Below the pieces are notes generated by a model, which worked only from the letters and a program-made list of their open reading frames with translations, made no database searches and had not been told where the DNA came from. The translations under genes and the position numbers were made by a program. Source: Pantoea rwandensis (lineage in GTDB: Bacteria; Pseudomonadota; Gammaproteobacteria; Enterobacterales; Enterobacteriaceae). Taken from it: 64,000 bases of DNA. Numbering within the stretch: position 1 is the stretch's first letter; each line of letters begins with the position of its first letter. Location of the stretch: positions 62,001-126,000 of the forward strand of contig NZ_MLFR01000008.1 in assembly GCF_002095475.1 (NCBI RefSeq), read 5' to 3'. This document shows, in pieces, positions 42,695 through 51,887 of this stretch.

Positions 42695-43576
42695 ATGATG
42701 CGTATTGCGCTTTTCCTGGTCACCAACCTGGCGGTGATGTTGGTATTCGGACTGATTCTGAGTCTGACAGGAATCCAGTCAAGCAGTGTTCAGGGTCTGA
42801 TGATTATGGCAGGTCTGTTTGGCTTTGGCGGTGCGTTTGTTTCACTGCTGATGTCCAAGTGGATGGCGTTGCGCTCCGTTGGTGGTGAAGTGATAGAACA
42901 ACCCCGTAACGAGACGGAACGCTGGCTGATGGAAACCATCAGCCGCCAGGCTCAACAGTCCGGCGTTGCGATGCCGCAGGTCGCGATTTACCACGCGCCA
43001 GATATTAACGCCTTTGCTACCGGTGCACGTCGTGATGCTTCGTTAGTGGCAGTCTCGACCGGTTTGCTGCAAAACATGAGTCGCGACGAAGCGGAAGCGG
43101 TACTGGCTCACGAAATGGCCCACATCGCCAATGGTGACATGATCACCATGACGCTGATCCAGGGTGTGGTGAACACCTTCGTCATCTTTATTTCGCGTAT
43201 TATTGCGCAAGTAGCCTCTGGCTTCTTGTCTGGTAACCGTGATGGTGAAGAGAGCAGCAACGGCAACCCGATGGTTTACTTTGCGGTCGCGATGGTGCTT
43301 GAAATGGTGTTCGGTATTCTCGCCAGCATTATTACCATGTGGTTCTCACGTCACCGTGAATTCCATGCGGATGCGGGTTCTGCCAAATTGGTCGGCCGCG
43401 AGAAGATGATTGCCGCGCTGCAACGATTGAAGACCAGCTATGAGCCGCAGGAGCCAAGCAGCATGATGGCATTCTGCATCAATGGTAAAAGCAAATCGCT
43501 AAGCGAGCTGTTTATGTCGCACCCACCGTTAGATAAGCGTATCGAAGCGTTGCGTAATGGCGACTATCTGAAGTAA
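42695..43576 (+). CDS. htpX: Membrane zinc protease HtpX
   Basis: M48 metalloprotease in inner-membrane protein quality control alongside FtsH. The 293-residue protein has two N-terminal helices ([20 protein letters not shown] and [19 protein letters not shown]), the HExxH motif in [13 protein letters not shown] (about 140) and the third ligand in [15 protein letters not shown]. Two more helices lie between. E. coli htpX is Cpx-controlled; only a half-matching CpxR box is visible here. Confidence 0.97.
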   Translation: MMRIALFLVTNLAVMLVFGLILSLTGIQSSSVQGLMIMAGLFGFGGAFVSLLMSKWMALRSVGGEVIEQPRNETERWLMETISRQAQQSGVAMPQVAIYHAPDINAFATGARRDASLVAVSTGLLQNMSRDEAEAVLAHEMAHIANGDMITMTLIQGVVNTFVIFISRIIAQVASGFLSGNRDGEESSNGNPMVYFAVAMVLEMVFGILASIITMWFSRHREFHADAGSAKLVGREKMIAALQRLKTSYEPQEPSSMMAFCINGKSKSLSELFMSHPPLDKRIEALRNGDYLK

Positions 43577-43590
43577 TAGGGTAATGAATG

Positions 43591-43618
43591 AACAAGGGCG
43601 CCTGAGGGCGCCCTTGTT
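43591..43618. terminator. Bidirectional terminator between htpX and yebQ
   Basis: AACAAGGGCGCC/GGCGCCCTTGTT, 12-bp perfect stem with TGAG loop between convergent genes. Confidence 0.85.
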
Positions 43619-43621
43619 GTT

Positions 43622-45004
43622 TTACGCATCGCTGACCGCGCGTGATTGTGTCATACGTGCCATGCTGACCACGGCGGCGACGGTAGCAAAACTGCCTGCG
43701 AGTACCAGCGAAGCGTGAGTGCCACTGTCATTAAACAGGTTGAACATCAGTGCAACCAATGCTGCACCACTGCTTTGTCCTACTAAGCGCGCTGTTCCCA
43801 GCATGCCACTGGCGCCGCCACTGCGATTACGCGGTGCAGAAGAAATAATGGTGTGATTGTTAGGCGACTGGAACAAACCGAAACCGGCACCACACAGCAT
43901 CATGCGCCAGATGATATCCAGATCGGTAGGATGAGTTGGCAGCAGCGCCAGCAGGAACAAACCTGCGGCAAACATCGCCAGCCCCAGTCCACCCAGCAAA
44001 CCCGCGTGGAACTTCTCAATTAAACGACCGGCAATAGGCGCCAGCACCATAGTAGCCAGTGGCCATGGCGTCAGCAGCAAGCCCGTTGCTACTTCATCCC
44101 GACCTAATACGTTTTGTAAGAAGAACGGCAGCGAAACCATTGCCAACATTTGTGCGCAGAAAGAGCAAATTGAGGTGCACAGTGAGAGCGAAAAGATAGG
44201 GATACGCAAAAGATCGACGGGCAACAGCGGCACAGGCATCGACAATTGGCGACGGACAAATACTACGCCTACCAGCACTAATGCCACAATTTCACCCAGA
44301 ATCAACCAGCCATCCTGACCTTGCGAAAAGCCGCTCAATGCGGAAATCAGCAAACCAAAGAACAGTGCGTTCATGACGGCACTCGGTACGTCGAATTTCT
44401 GTTGTTTTGATTTCTGCGTGTTATCTGGCAGGAAGCGCAGTGCCAGCCATAGCGCCACGATGCCGAGAGGAATGTTAATCAGAAATAGCCACTTCCAACT
44501 GGCGATGGAGAGAATCGCGGCGGCAACAGTGGGGCCCGCAGCACTGGAGACGGCGACGATCAGCGAATTGATCGCCATTCCCCGGCCCAGGAAACGTTGT
44601 GGGTAGATAATGCGGATCAGTGCGGTGTTAACGCTCATCAGTGCTGCGCCGCCAAATCCTTGCAGTATGCGCGCCACGGTCAACATATTTAGCGAAGAGG
44701 AGAGGGCGCAAAACAGTGATGTGGCGATAAACAGCCCCAGTCCAACTTGGTAGACGCGGCGGTAGCCCAACATATCCCCGATAAAAGAGAGTGTGAGCAG
44801 CGAAATAACAATCGCAATCTGGTAGGCGTTGACAATCCAGATAGATTCAGCGGGACTGGCATTGAGTTCACGCGCGATGGTCGGCAGGGCCACGTTAGCA
44901 ATCGCGCCATCCAGCACCGCCATCATGATACCTAATGCGATAGTAATAATGGCGCCATAACGCTGCGGCACTGGCAAGCCATCCTGAGAAGGTGTAGGGG
45001 ACAT
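43622..45004 (-). CDS. yebQ: MFS transporter YebQ (DHA2-like)
   Basis: A 460-residue inner-membrane transporter with about 14 hydrophobic segments, as in the DHA2 drug:H+ antiporters. Typical motifs are LDGAIANVALPTIARELNAS (motif D1, about 30-49), GDMLGYRRVYQVGL (motif A) and RILQGFGGAALMSVNTALI. The substrate is unknown. It is divergent from kdgR, as in E. coli. Confidence 0.92.
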   Translation of the reverse strand: MSPTPSQDGLPVPQRYGAIITIALGIMMAVLDGAIANVALPTIARELNASPAESIWIVNAYQIAIVISLLTLSFIGDMLGYRRVYQVGLGLFIATSLFCALSSSLNMLTVARILQGFGGAALMSVNTALIRIIYPQRFLGRGMAINSLIVAVSSAAGPTVAAAILSIASWKWLFLINIPLGIVALWLALRFLPDNTQKSKQQKFDVPSAVMNALFFGLLISALSGFSQGQDGWLILGEIVALVLVGVVFVRRQLSMPVPLLPVDLLRIPIFSLSLCTSICSFCAQMLAMVSLPFFLQNVLGRDEVATGLLLTPWPLATMVLAPIAGRLIEKFHAGLLGGLGLAMFAAGLFLLALLPTHPTDLDIIWRMMLCGAGFGLFQSPNNHTIISSAPRNRSGGASGMLGTARLVGQSSGAALVALMFNLFNDSGTHASLVLAGSFATVAAVVSMARMTQSRAVSDA

Positions 45005-45196
45005 AAAAGGAATAAGTGAAGTAAGTGAATATCATCATGCTAATCAATTTTGTGTTGGAAAGCACCGAATTCATTGACAAAAAATTACGAAGGAATGTGT
45101 CCCGAGCACCAGCCGTTGCTGCTACTGGGCTGAAACGCATATACTGGCAATTCTGTTCCGTTTTTTTTGAAACACCGTCAAAAAAGGATATGCGCT

Positions 45197-45988
45197 ATGG
45201 CGAGCAGTGATAACGATAAACAGCCAGATTCCGTTTCATCGGTAATGAAAGTGTTTGGCATTTTGCAGGCGCTGGGCGAAGAGCGCGATCACGGTATTAC
45301 TGAGCTGTCGCAACGTGTGATGATGTCCAAAAGCACGGTGTATCGCTTTCTACAAACCATGAAGTCGCTGGGTTATGTGGCACAGGAAGGGGAAAGTGAA
45401 AAATACTCACTGACCCTCAAGCTTTTTGAACTGGGTGCTAAAGCGCTGCAAAACGTCGATCTCATCCGCAGTGCGGATGTCGAAATGCGTGAACTATCGC
45501 GACTGACCAAAGAGACCATCCATCTTGGGGCTTTGGAAGAAGATAGCATCGTCTATATTCATAAAATTGACTCACTTTATAACCTACGGATGTACTCGCG
45601 CATTGGCCGCCGTAACCCGCTGCATACCACCGCTATTGGTAAAGTGCTGCTGGCGTGGCGCGATCGCAGCGAAGCGGAGGAGATCTTGAGTGAAGTTGAA
45701 TTCCGCCGCAGCACCGCCAATACGATTGTGACCGCAGAGGCACTGCTCGACGTCCTGCTTCAGGTAAAAGAACAGGGGTTTGGCGAGGACAATGAGGAGC
45801 AGGAAGAGGGCTTACGCTGTATCGCAGTGCCGGTGTTTGACCGCTTTGGTGTGGTGATAGCTGGGTTGAGTATTTCCTTCCCCACCATCCGTTTTTCCGA
45901 AGAAGCAAAAAACGAATATGTTGCGATGCTGCATCGTGCCGCGCGGAACATTTCCGACCAGATGGGCTACCACCAGTATCCTTTCTGA
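45197..45988 (+). CDS. kdgR: IclR-family repressor KdgR
   Basis: Represses pectin and hexuronate catabolism genes and is released by 2-keto-3-deoxygluconate. The 263-residue protein has an N-terminal winged HTH (GITELSQRVMMSKSTVYRFLQTM, about 33-55) and the IclR effector domain (TIHLGALEEDSIVYIHKID, NPLHTTAIGKVLLAW, CIAVPVFDRFGVVIAGLSIS). The ATG at 45197 has AAGGA upstream and matches E. coli; the in-frame ATG at 45167 is unconserved. A likely target is eda in this window. Confidence 0.96.
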   Translation: MASSDNDKQPDSVSSVMKVFGILQALGEERDHGITELSQRVMMSKSTVYRFLQTMKSLGYVAQEGESEKYSLTLKLFELGAKALQNVDLIRSADVEMRELSRLTKETIHLGALEEDSIVYIHKIDSLYNLRMYSRIGRRNPLHTTAIGKVLLAWRDRSEAEEILSEVEFRRSTANTIVTAEALLDVLLQVKEQGFGEDNEEQEEGLRCIAVPVFDRFGVVIAGLSISFPTIRFSEEAKNEYVAMLHRAARNISDQMGYHQYPF

Positions 45989-45993
45989 GACAG

Positions 45994-46021
45994 TATAACG
46001 GGCTGTTGCCAGCCCGTTATA
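45994..46021. terminator. Hairpin between kdgR and yobH
   Basis: Perfect 12-bp stem TATAACGGGCTG/CAGCCCGTTATA around TTGC; convergent genes on both sides. Confidence 0.75.
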
Positions 46022-46025
46022 TGAA

Positions 46026-46262
46026 TCAATTGTCTACTACTTCGCCACTTTTCTTAAGTAATGGGCAATCGGTTACACCAACGATGCCGCTGTCAGTGTG
46101 CAAGTATTGTGCTGTGATCATGCCACGCGCGGTGAGATAGCTACACTGCAATCCCAGTCCTGCTGCATTCTTGTTGCTACCCGTCAACACACCATAGCCC
46201 GTAAACAGCATTGCCAACCAGATTACCGCCACTACCATTATCGCTCGAATGAATAGTTTCAT
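46026..46262 (-). CDS. yobH: Small membrane protein YobH
   Basis: A 78-residue protein with one N-terminal hydrophobic segment (AIMVVAVIWLAMLFTGYGVLTG) and a conserved exported tail (GLGLQCSYLTARGMITAQYLHTDSGIVGVTDCPLL), matching E. coli YobH closely. Two conserved cysteines may form a disulfide. Function unknown. E. coli mgrB, which lies between yobH and yebO, is not present. Confidence 0.92.
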   Translation of the reverse strand: MKLFIRAIMVVAVIWLAMLFTGYGVLTGSNKNAAGLGLQCSYLTARGMITAQYLHTDSGIVGVTDCPLLKKSGEVVDN

Positions 46263-46480
46263 TTTTTCTCCTTGTGATACATAACGCAGCTATCCTGAAG
46301 TCGCTGCCATTTCTATAGTAGCAGCATGCCGCGTCCTGCCGATTAAATCGATCAGAGATAACTGAAAGCAGTGATGATGCGGGATAATCTGCTTTCCACT
46401 GGCAACCATTATCTTTTCCGCACACAACGAGTAGAATCAGCGGCGGTGTAAGTGTTTTATGTTTGACTATAGAGGCAGTT

Positions 46481-46759
46481 ATGAACGAGTTAGCCGCAAA
46501 TACCAGTCCGCTGTTCAATTATGGCGTTCTGGCCATCATCATTGTTGTGGCCTTTATTGCATGGTTCTTCGTCAACCGTGCCAGCGTGCGAGCCAGTGAA
46601 CAGATCCATTTGCTGGAAGCGCTGTTAGAAGAGCAGAAAAAACAGAATGCGCTGCTGCGCCGCCTGGCGGATGCACAACAGCCAGCCACAGCACAACAGC
46701 AGGAAGAAGAGGATGACGCGGATCAACGTGACTTCATCCGGATGATTCCCGAACGTTAA
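46481..46759 (+). CDS. yebO: Membrane protein YebO
   Basis: A 92-residue protein with one N-terminal transmembrane helix (VLAIIIVVAFIAWFFVNRASV) and an acidic, glutamine-rich coiled-coil-like tail (EQIHLLEALLEEQKKQNALLRRL), the conserved YebO core. It ends RDFIRMIPER, like the E. coli IIRLVAER tail. I start at 46481 (AGAGG upstream) rather than 46463. Function unknown. Confidence 0.9.
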   Translation: MNELAANTSPLFNYGVLAIIIVVAFIAWFFVNRASVRASEQIHLLEALLEEQKKQNALLRRLADAQQPATAQQQEEEDDADQRDFIRMIPER

Positions 46760-46777
46760 GTAAAATAGGACGCAGTA

Positions 46778-47782
46778 ATGGCCTGGCAAAATCCCTGGTA
46801 TGACGCATCACTGGCACATCATACGCCAGAAGGCTTCCGCAACCCGGAAGAGGAGTTGCGTCAGCCTGGGGATTTGCAGCGCTGGCGGCGCGAGCGTAAA
46901 GCGGAGAATTTGCCGCGGCCGCCACAGGCCGGATATCCGGCTTTCATTGATAACTGGTGTCAAAGCGCAGATTTAAGTGGCAATGACGATCGCGTTTGGT
47001 GGTTGGGTCATGCCGCAATTCTGCTACGCCTTAATCAACGCTACATACTTATTGATCCCGTGCTCTCTTCGCGAGCTTCCCCGTTGCCGTTTGCAGGGCC
47101 TGAACGCAAAACACCCGCGCCACTGAGTATCACACAGTTACCTCATCTCGATTTTGTGCTGATTTCGCATAACCATTATGATCATCTCGATCGTCCCACG
47201 GTAAAACGCATTGCCCGTCATTTTCCTGCTGCGCAGTTCATCGTGCCGCTGGGGATGGGCGGATGGTGTCGCAAACGCGGTGTGCGCCATGTCAGTGAGT
47301 TGGACTGGTGGCAATCTGTCGACGTTTCAGGGTTTACCTTTACGGCAGTCCCTGCCAGACATTGGAGCATGCGCACCTTTTGGGATCGGAATCGCTCACT
47401 CTGGTGTGGATGGGTCGTACGCAATATGACGCTGAATTTTTGGTTTTCGGGTGACAGCGGCTACAGCGATAACTTACTTGAGATCGCTAACCGTTTGGGG
47501 CCATTTAACCTTGCAGCATTACCCATTGGCGCCTATGCACCAAAATGGTTCATGCGTGGGCAACATATGGACCCGGACCAGGCCATGCGCCTCTGGCAAT
47601 CAATTGGCCGCCCACTCACTTTGCCGATACATTGGGGAGTGTTTGAATTGGCTGATGATCCGCTGGATGAACCCCCTGCGGCATTGGAGAAAGCGCTGCA
47701 GGCAGCGGGAGAGTCCAATAAGGGCTTTATTCCCTGGAGAATAGGGGAGAGCCGTAGCTTGTTGAATATCGACTCAGATTAG
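46778..47782 (+). CDS. Metallo-beta-lactamase-fold hydrolase, NAPE-PLD-like
   Basis: A 334-residue soluble protein with the dinuclear zinc motif HxHxDH at SHNHYDHLD (about 129-134), plus later ligands likely in VPARHWS, FSGDSGYSD and LPIHWGVFELAD. Domain order and the WWLGHAAILL lead-in fit the COG2220 branch related to NAPE-phospholipase D. No signal peptide is seen. It follows yebO by 18 bases and may share its transcript. Substrate unknown. Confidence 0.88.
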   Translation: MAWQNPWYDASLAHHTPEGFRNPEEELRQPGDLQRWRRERKAENLPRPPQAGYPAFIDNWCQSADLSGNDDRVWWLGHAAILLRLNQRYILIDPVLSSRASPLPFAGPERKTPAPLSITQLPHLDFVLISHNHYDHLDRPTVKRIARHFPAAQFIVPLGMGGWCRKRGVRHVSELDWWQSVDVSGFTFTAVPARHWSMRTFWDRNRSLWCGWVVRNMTLNFWFSGDSGYSDNLLEIANRLGPFNLAALPIGAYAPKWFMRGQHMDPDQAMRLWQSIGRPLTLPIHWGVFELADDPLDEPPAALEKALQAAGESNKGFIPWRIGESRSLLNIDSD

Positions 47783-48312
47783 TCCTAAGCCTGTTTTGTT
47801 AAATCAAGTATCCGGGTGCCGTTTTTTAACATTTAATTGTTGGGTAAATAGTTAAAAATAAGATAACCGCCAAATTGCAGTGCATATATTTGGGGCAAGT
47901 GGCGTATTACTTTCCTGATTTTGGTGCAAAATAATTTATGACTTGTACCTAATAAATGGATCTGTACAAGTTTTGCACAATGCACGATTGTTGCATTAGA
48001 TGTAATTTTTTTGATGGAATATTTTATCTGTGCCATATTAGTGCAATATTTTCTGCGTAATCTAATCTGCTTTAATTGGTATGGTTTTGTCATCCCGCTG
48101 CGCTTGACTTGGCGGCCTGATGGCGCTAACTATACTGACTCATAAACGTTTTCGTTTATTGAACCCCGCACTTGTCACTGCACTGTCGGCTAAAATATGT
48201 GAGGTTGCAGCCAATAATGTGCGTCGTGTCTATCACCGTTTAAAAATGGCTTGCCATTAATTTGCGGATATGTGATAACGAATCGTGGGTTAAACGAGGT
48301 ACAGTTCTGTTT
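47783..48312. other. AT-rich leader region upstream of yobF-cspC
   Basis: About 530 bases with no credible gene. The first 280 bases are very AT-rich; the remainder holds the probable yobF-cspC promoter and a long untranslated leader of roughly 170 bases, with a 5'-proximal hairpin ATAAACG-TTTT-CGTTTAT (48142-48159). Confidence 0.6.
48104..48136 (+). promoter_or_regulatory. Probable sigma-70 promoter for yobF-cspC
   Basis: TTGACT at 48104-48109 is followed by TAACTA after 17 bases and by an overlapping TATACT at 48131-48136. Transcription would begin near 48143. Confidence 0.5.
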
Positions 48313-48387
48313 ATGTATGGCATCTTCAGTAAAGAAGTTACGAGTAAAGACGTTGACGTTGAATTCCGCTTCCTTGCCGAACCTTAA
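48313..48387 (+). CDS. yobF: YobF-like small protein, apparently shortened to 24 residues
   Basis: The ORF reads MYGIFSKEVTSKDVDVEFRF then LAEP and stops at TAA. This matches the N-terminal half of E. coli YobF (47 residues, DUF2627). The codons after the stop continue in frame as I-S-A-S-F-S-N-V-S, matching the E. coli continuation after its Tyr25. That points to a Tyr-to-stop change or to natural readthrough. It precedes cspC, as in E. coli. The RBS is weak. Confidence 0.75.
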   Translation: MYGIFSKEVTSKDVDVEFRFLAEP

Positions 48388-48470
48388 ATTAGTGCCTCAT
48401 TCAGTAATGTCTCTGGTTTCTCTGTAAGACTGCCCTCGGGCAATATAAACACTCTAAGGAATTTGCAAAA

Positions 48471-48680
48471 ATGGCAAAGATTAAAGGTCAGGTTAAGTGG
48501 TTCAACGAGTCTAAAGGTTTTGGTTTCATTACTCCTGCTGACGGCAGCAAAGATGTGTTCGTACACTTCTCTGCAATCCAAGGTAATGGCTTCAAAACTC
48601 TGGCAGAAGGCCAGGCTGTTGAGTTTGAAATTCAGGACGGCCAGAAAGGCCCAGCAGCAGTAAACGTTACTGCTATCTGA
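48471..48680 (+). CDS. cspC: Cold-shock-family RNA-binding protein CspC
   Basis: A 69-residue single OB-fold protein, almost identical to E. coli CspC, with RNP1 KGFGFI and RNP2 VFVHFSAI. CspC is constitutive, stabilises rpoS and stress mRNAs and acts as an RNA chaperone. AAGGA lies nine bases before the ATG. A terminator follows. Confidence 0.97.
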   Translation: MAKIKGQVKWFNESKGFGFITPADGSKDVFVHFSAIQGNGFKTLAEGQAVEFEIQDGQKGPAAVNVTAI

Positions 48681-48724
48681 TTTCGCTCTCAGACTCGGTG
48701 CCATGCACCGCTGACACGAATTGT

Positions 48725-48756
48725 AAAGCCCTGGTCTATGACCGGGGCTTTTCTTT
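48725..48756 (+). terminator. Intrinsic terminator after cspC
   Basis: AAGCCCTGGTC/GACCGGGGCTT stem (one wobble) followed by TTCTTT. Confidence 0.88.
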
Positions 48757-48818
48757 ATCCTTTCTGTTGCCAGATGATCAGGGTAAACTGCGCGCGAATC
48801 GCTAACCCGGAGTTATCT

Positions 48819-49625
48819 ATGTCTTTGATTTGCCCTCTTTGCCATCAGTCTTTACAGCTTCAGGCGAACAGTTTTCGCTGTGATGCGGGTCATCAGTTCG
48901 ATCAGGCTAAAGAAGGGTACGTCAACCTGCTGCCCGTACAGCACAAAGGATCCCGTGAACCTGGTGACAGCGCTGAAATGCTGCTGGCGCGCCGGATGTT
49001 TCTCGATGCAGGGCACTATCAGCCGTTGCGTGATGCTGTCGCCCAGATGTTGACGCAGCGGTTGTCCGGCCAAACCACGCAGGTATTGGATATCGGCTGT
49101 GGTGAGGGGTATTACACCGCAGCGATGGCAGAAGCACTGCCGCAGGCACAGCTATTTGGGCTTGATGTGGCGAAGGCGGCGATTCGTATGGCGGCTAAGC
49201 GCTACCGTGCGGTGAAGTTCTGTGTGGCCTCAAGCCAGCGCTTGCCGTTTGCGGATGCATCACTGGATGGCATTGTGCGTATCTATGCGCCTTGTAATGA
49301 GGCCGAACTCAGCCGTGTCATCAAAGTGGGCGGCTATTTACTCACCGTGACACCAGGCCCACATCACCTGCAGCAGTTTAAAGCGCACATTTATCGCGAA
49401 GTACAACTGCATGCGGCCGAAGAGAAAGCCTATGAAGGCTTTAGCCAAGTCGAACAACAAAAGCTTCGTTATGAGATGACGTTAAAAGGCGCTGAAGCAG
49501 TGAGTCTGTTGCAGATGACGCCGTTTGCCTGGCGTGCGCGTGAAGAGATGTGGCAAGAACTGGCGGCAGCCGATACCTTTAGCTGCGATGCCGATTTTGT
49601 CCTGACGCTTTGGCAGCGCGCTTAA
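48819..49625 (+). CDS. rlmA: 23S rRNA m1G745 methyltransferase RlmA
   Basis: Methylates G745 in helix 35 of 23S rRNA. The 268-residue protein has an N-terminal zinc finger (CPLCHQSLQ...FRCDAGHQF), the RNA-contact segment [21 protein letters not shown] and the SAM site [12 protein letters not shown] (about 89-100). The ATG at 48819 follows CGGAG; the longer ORF from 48738 overlaps the cspC terminator and is rejected. Its stop overlaps the yobD end by four bases, leaving no room for mntP. Confidence 0.96.
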   Translation: MSLICPLCHQSLQLQANSFRCDAGHQFDQAKEGYVNLLPVQHKGSREPGDSAEMLLARRMFLDAGHYQPLRDAVAQMLTQRLSGQTTQVLDIGCGEGYYTAAMAEALPQAQLFGLDVAKAAIRMAAKRYRAVKFCVASSQRLPFADASLDGIVRIYAPCNEAELSRVIKVGGYLLTVTPGPHHLQQFKAHIYREVQLHAAEEKAYEGFSQVEQQKLRYEMTLKGAEAVSLLQMTPFAWRAREEMWQELAAADTFSCDADFVLTLWQRA

Positions 49626-50080
49626 CGCGCTTCCACCAGGGTGTTATAAATCCGCTCCAAATCGTCAAGCTGTTTCACTGCAATCAGCAGACGACGCTGT
49701 TCCAGTTGCATCACTAAAATGCCGTCTTCAGAGAGGTTCATGCTCTGAATGCGGCGATAGTCGATCCATACACATCCAAAAAACAGCCCGTCGTTTTTCA
49801 TCAGCAGCTTGGGCGTACGCAGCCAGAATAACCAGATAGCCATAAAGCACAGCACCATCAGCAACGTGGTGCTCAGTTGCGGGCCATGGTTACTGACGTT
49901 GTTCCAGAGCAAAATCAGCAGTAATACAATAAAAATGCCACTGTCAATTTTGTGTCGACGACGCAACGCCACGCGAAGCTTGGTGGGGCCATTGCGCCGC
50001 GGCAAGATGACATCATCGTAGAGTGCGAACAGGGCGAAGGCGATGATGAGCAGCGCGATCAGAGCGTCAGTCAGTGACAT
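49622..50080 (-). CDS. yobD: DUF986 inner membrane protein YobD
   Basis: A 152-residue protein with three to four hydrophobic helices ([52 protein letters not shown]) and the conserved tail [20 protein letters not shown] of E. coli YobD. In E. coli it lies next to manXYZ and mntP; mntP is absent here. Function unknown. Confidence 0.93.
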   Translation of the reverse strand: MSLTDALIALLIIAFALFALYDDVILPRRNGPTKLRVALRRRHKIDSGIFIVLLLILLWNNVSNHGPQLSTTLLMVLCFMAIWLFWLRTPKLLMKNDGLFFGCVWIDYRRIQSMNLSEDGILVMQLEQRRLLIAVKQLDDLERIYNTLVEAR

Positions 50081-50143
50081 GAAATTTTCTTCCTCAAACG
50101 AATTTACCTCAACGTTGGCGCTCAGGTAATCCCGCTAAAAACG

Positions 50144-50165
50144 GCCGGGAGCGAAAGCCCCCGGC
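50144..50165 (-). terminator. Terminator after manZ
   Basis: GCCGGG...CCCGGC stem with a GCGAAAGC-type loop; on the minus strand it is followed by CCGTTTTTAG. Confidence 0.75.
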
Positions 50166-50172
50166 GAGCGTA

Positions 50173-51018
50173 TTACAGACCGAGTAGACCGATCCAGTAA
50201 CCGAAGATACCTAAGGCAAAGAAGCCGACGATAATCCACAGCGCATTGACCTTGCGGCGTAACAGCCACATACAACCAAAGGTCAGCAGCAGCGGGATCA
50301 AACCGGGCATCAACTGATCGAGAATTGACTGCACAGTCGTCACCGTGGTTTTGCCGGTGTGATCGGTAATACGCGACACCACAAGCGGCACGTTCACGTG
50401 TGTCCACTTGTTGACCAAGGCCCCCATAACAAACAGGCCGAGAATCGACGCCCCCTCCGTGAGTTTCTGCAGGAAGCCGCCGCCCATATCGCTAACAATG
50501 TCCACGCCTTTACGATAACCATAAGCCACCCCGTAGTAACGCGTCAGCATACGCACGGCGTTAAACAGGATGAAGAACAGCAGTGGACCCAACAGGCTGC
50601 CGCTCATCGCGATACCTGCACCCAGCGCGGCAAACACTGGACGCACCGTACCCCAGAAAATCGGGTCACCTACGCCTGCCAGCGGGCCCATCAGACCCAC
50701 TTTGATACCGTTGATGGCCGCATCGTCAATGGCTGCACCGTTAGCACGCTGCTCTTCCATCGCCATCGTCACACCGAGAACCGGTGCGGCAACGTATGGA
50801 TGGGTGTTAAAGAACTCCAGGTGACGTTTAATCGCCTGTTTACGGTCATCGTTATTCTCTGGATAGAGGCGACGAATCACCGGCACCATTGAGAAGCAGA
50901 AGCCCAGCGCCTGCATACGTTCAAAGTTCCATGAACCCTGAAACAGGTTAGAGCGTAAGAACACACCACGGACATCGCTCGGGGTGAGTTTCTTTGGAGC
51001 GTTAGTTGTATCTACCAT
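50173..51018 (-). CDS. manZ: Mannose PTS component IID
   Basis: Membrane component IID of the broad mannose/glucose/glucosamine phosphotransferase system. The 281-residue protein begins with the amphipathic LTPSDVRGVFLRSNLFQGSW and contains GFCFSMVPVIRRLYPEN, GVGDPIFWGT and a C-terminal membrane helix (ALWIIVGFFALGIFGYWIGL). Last gene of manXYZ. Confidence 0.96.
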   Translation of the reverse strand: MVDTTNAPKKLTPSDVRGVFLRSNLFQGSWNFERMQALGFCFSMVPVIRRLYPENNDDRKQAIKRHLEFFNTHPYVAAPVLGVTMAMEEQRANGAAIDDAAINGIKVGLMGPLAGVGDPIFWGTVRPVFAALGAGIAMSGSLLGPLLFFILFNAVRMLTRYYGVAYGYRKGVDIVSDMGGGFLQKLTEGASILGLFVMGALVNKWTHVNVPLVVSRITDHTGKTTVTTVQSILDQLMPGLIPLLLTFGCMWLLRRKVNALWIIVGFFALGIFGYWIGLLGL

Positions 51019-51032
51019 GATTTCACCTGTTC

Positions 51033-51830
51033 CTAGTCGAGTTCGTTGTCGAGGTCATTGTGCGCAGGACCGGCAGCAGCACCTGCCACGCGGTTATATT
51101 TCGGTGCCAGTTGGATATACAGCACCGCCATCACCACACCAATTACGCCCAGCGCAACCAGGTTGAAGTTGGTGAAAGCTGCGGTAACGAAGCCCAGATA
51201 GAAGAACGGCATCAGGTAGCCAGCACGCATCATGTTGATGACCATCGCGTAACCAACTACGACGATCATACCACCCGCGATGTTCAGACCATTTGTTACC
51301 ACTTCTGGAATCGAGCCCAACAGTTCCTGTACCACGCTGGTACCCACTGAAATCGCCACGATCAACGCAGGAATTGCGATACGCATCGCTTGTAACACCA
51401 AGGCTGAAACGTGAATCCAGCTGATGGCGCTCAGGTTGCCTTTCTCAGCCGCCTTATCGGCAGCATGCTGGAAGGCGACGGTAATGGTACGCACGATGAT
51501 GGTTAAAACCTGACCGGCCGCAGCCAGCGGGATGGCCAGTGCGATACCCGCACCGACGCTTTGCCCACCGGCGATAACCAGAATGGTAGAGATGATTGAG
51601 GCTAAAGCGGCATCGGGTGCCACCGCAGCACCGATGTTCATCCAACCCAGGGCGATCATTTCCAGCGTACCACCGATGATGATACCGGTTTTCATGTCAC
51701 CCAATACGGCTCCAATCAAGGTACATGCGACCAATGGACGGTGGAACTGGAACTCATCAAGAATCGAACCCATCCCGGCAATACAAGCCACAATAAATAT
51801 CAGGATGATTTGTAGCGTGGTTATTTCCAT
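51033..51830 (-). CDS. manY: Mannose PTS component IIC
   Basis: Sugar-conducting membrane component IIC, 265 residues with multiple hydrophobic segments. It begins MEITTLQIILIFIVACIAGMGS and contains GGTLEMIALGWMNIGAAVAPD, the conserved IIC signature. The ATG at 51830 has GAGGAG seven bases upstream; an in-frame start at 51848 is rejected. The tail NDLDNELD matches E. coli. Confidence 0.96.
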   Translation of the reverse strand: MEITTLQIILIFIVACIAGMGSILDEFQFHRPLVACTLIGAVLGDMKTGIIIGGTLEMIALGWMNIGAAVAPDAALASIISTILVIAGGQSVGAGIALAIPLAAAGQVLTIIVRTITVAFQHAADKAAEKGNLSAISWIHVSALVLQAMRIAIPALIVAISVGTSVVQELLGSIPEVVTNGLNIAGGMIVVVGYAMVINMMRAGYLMPFFYLGFVTAAFTNFNLVALGVIGVVMAVLYIQLAPKYNRVAGAAAGPAHNDLDNELD

Positions 51831-51887
51831 TGCTTTTCTCCTCAGCAAGGTCTCAAGTATTCGCCCGCCAGTGCAGGCAAAAGCGAA

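Noticed and set aside
47833..48093. 86-codon minus-strand ORF in the AT-rich gap before yobF
   Set aside because: Low-complexity Ile/Lys-rich reading in AT-rich DNA, no RBS and no recognised similarity.
48138..48153. PurR-like core AAACGTTTTCGT in the yobF-cspC leader
   Set aside because: The left part of the 16-bp operator does not match; it is better explained as a small 5' hairpin.
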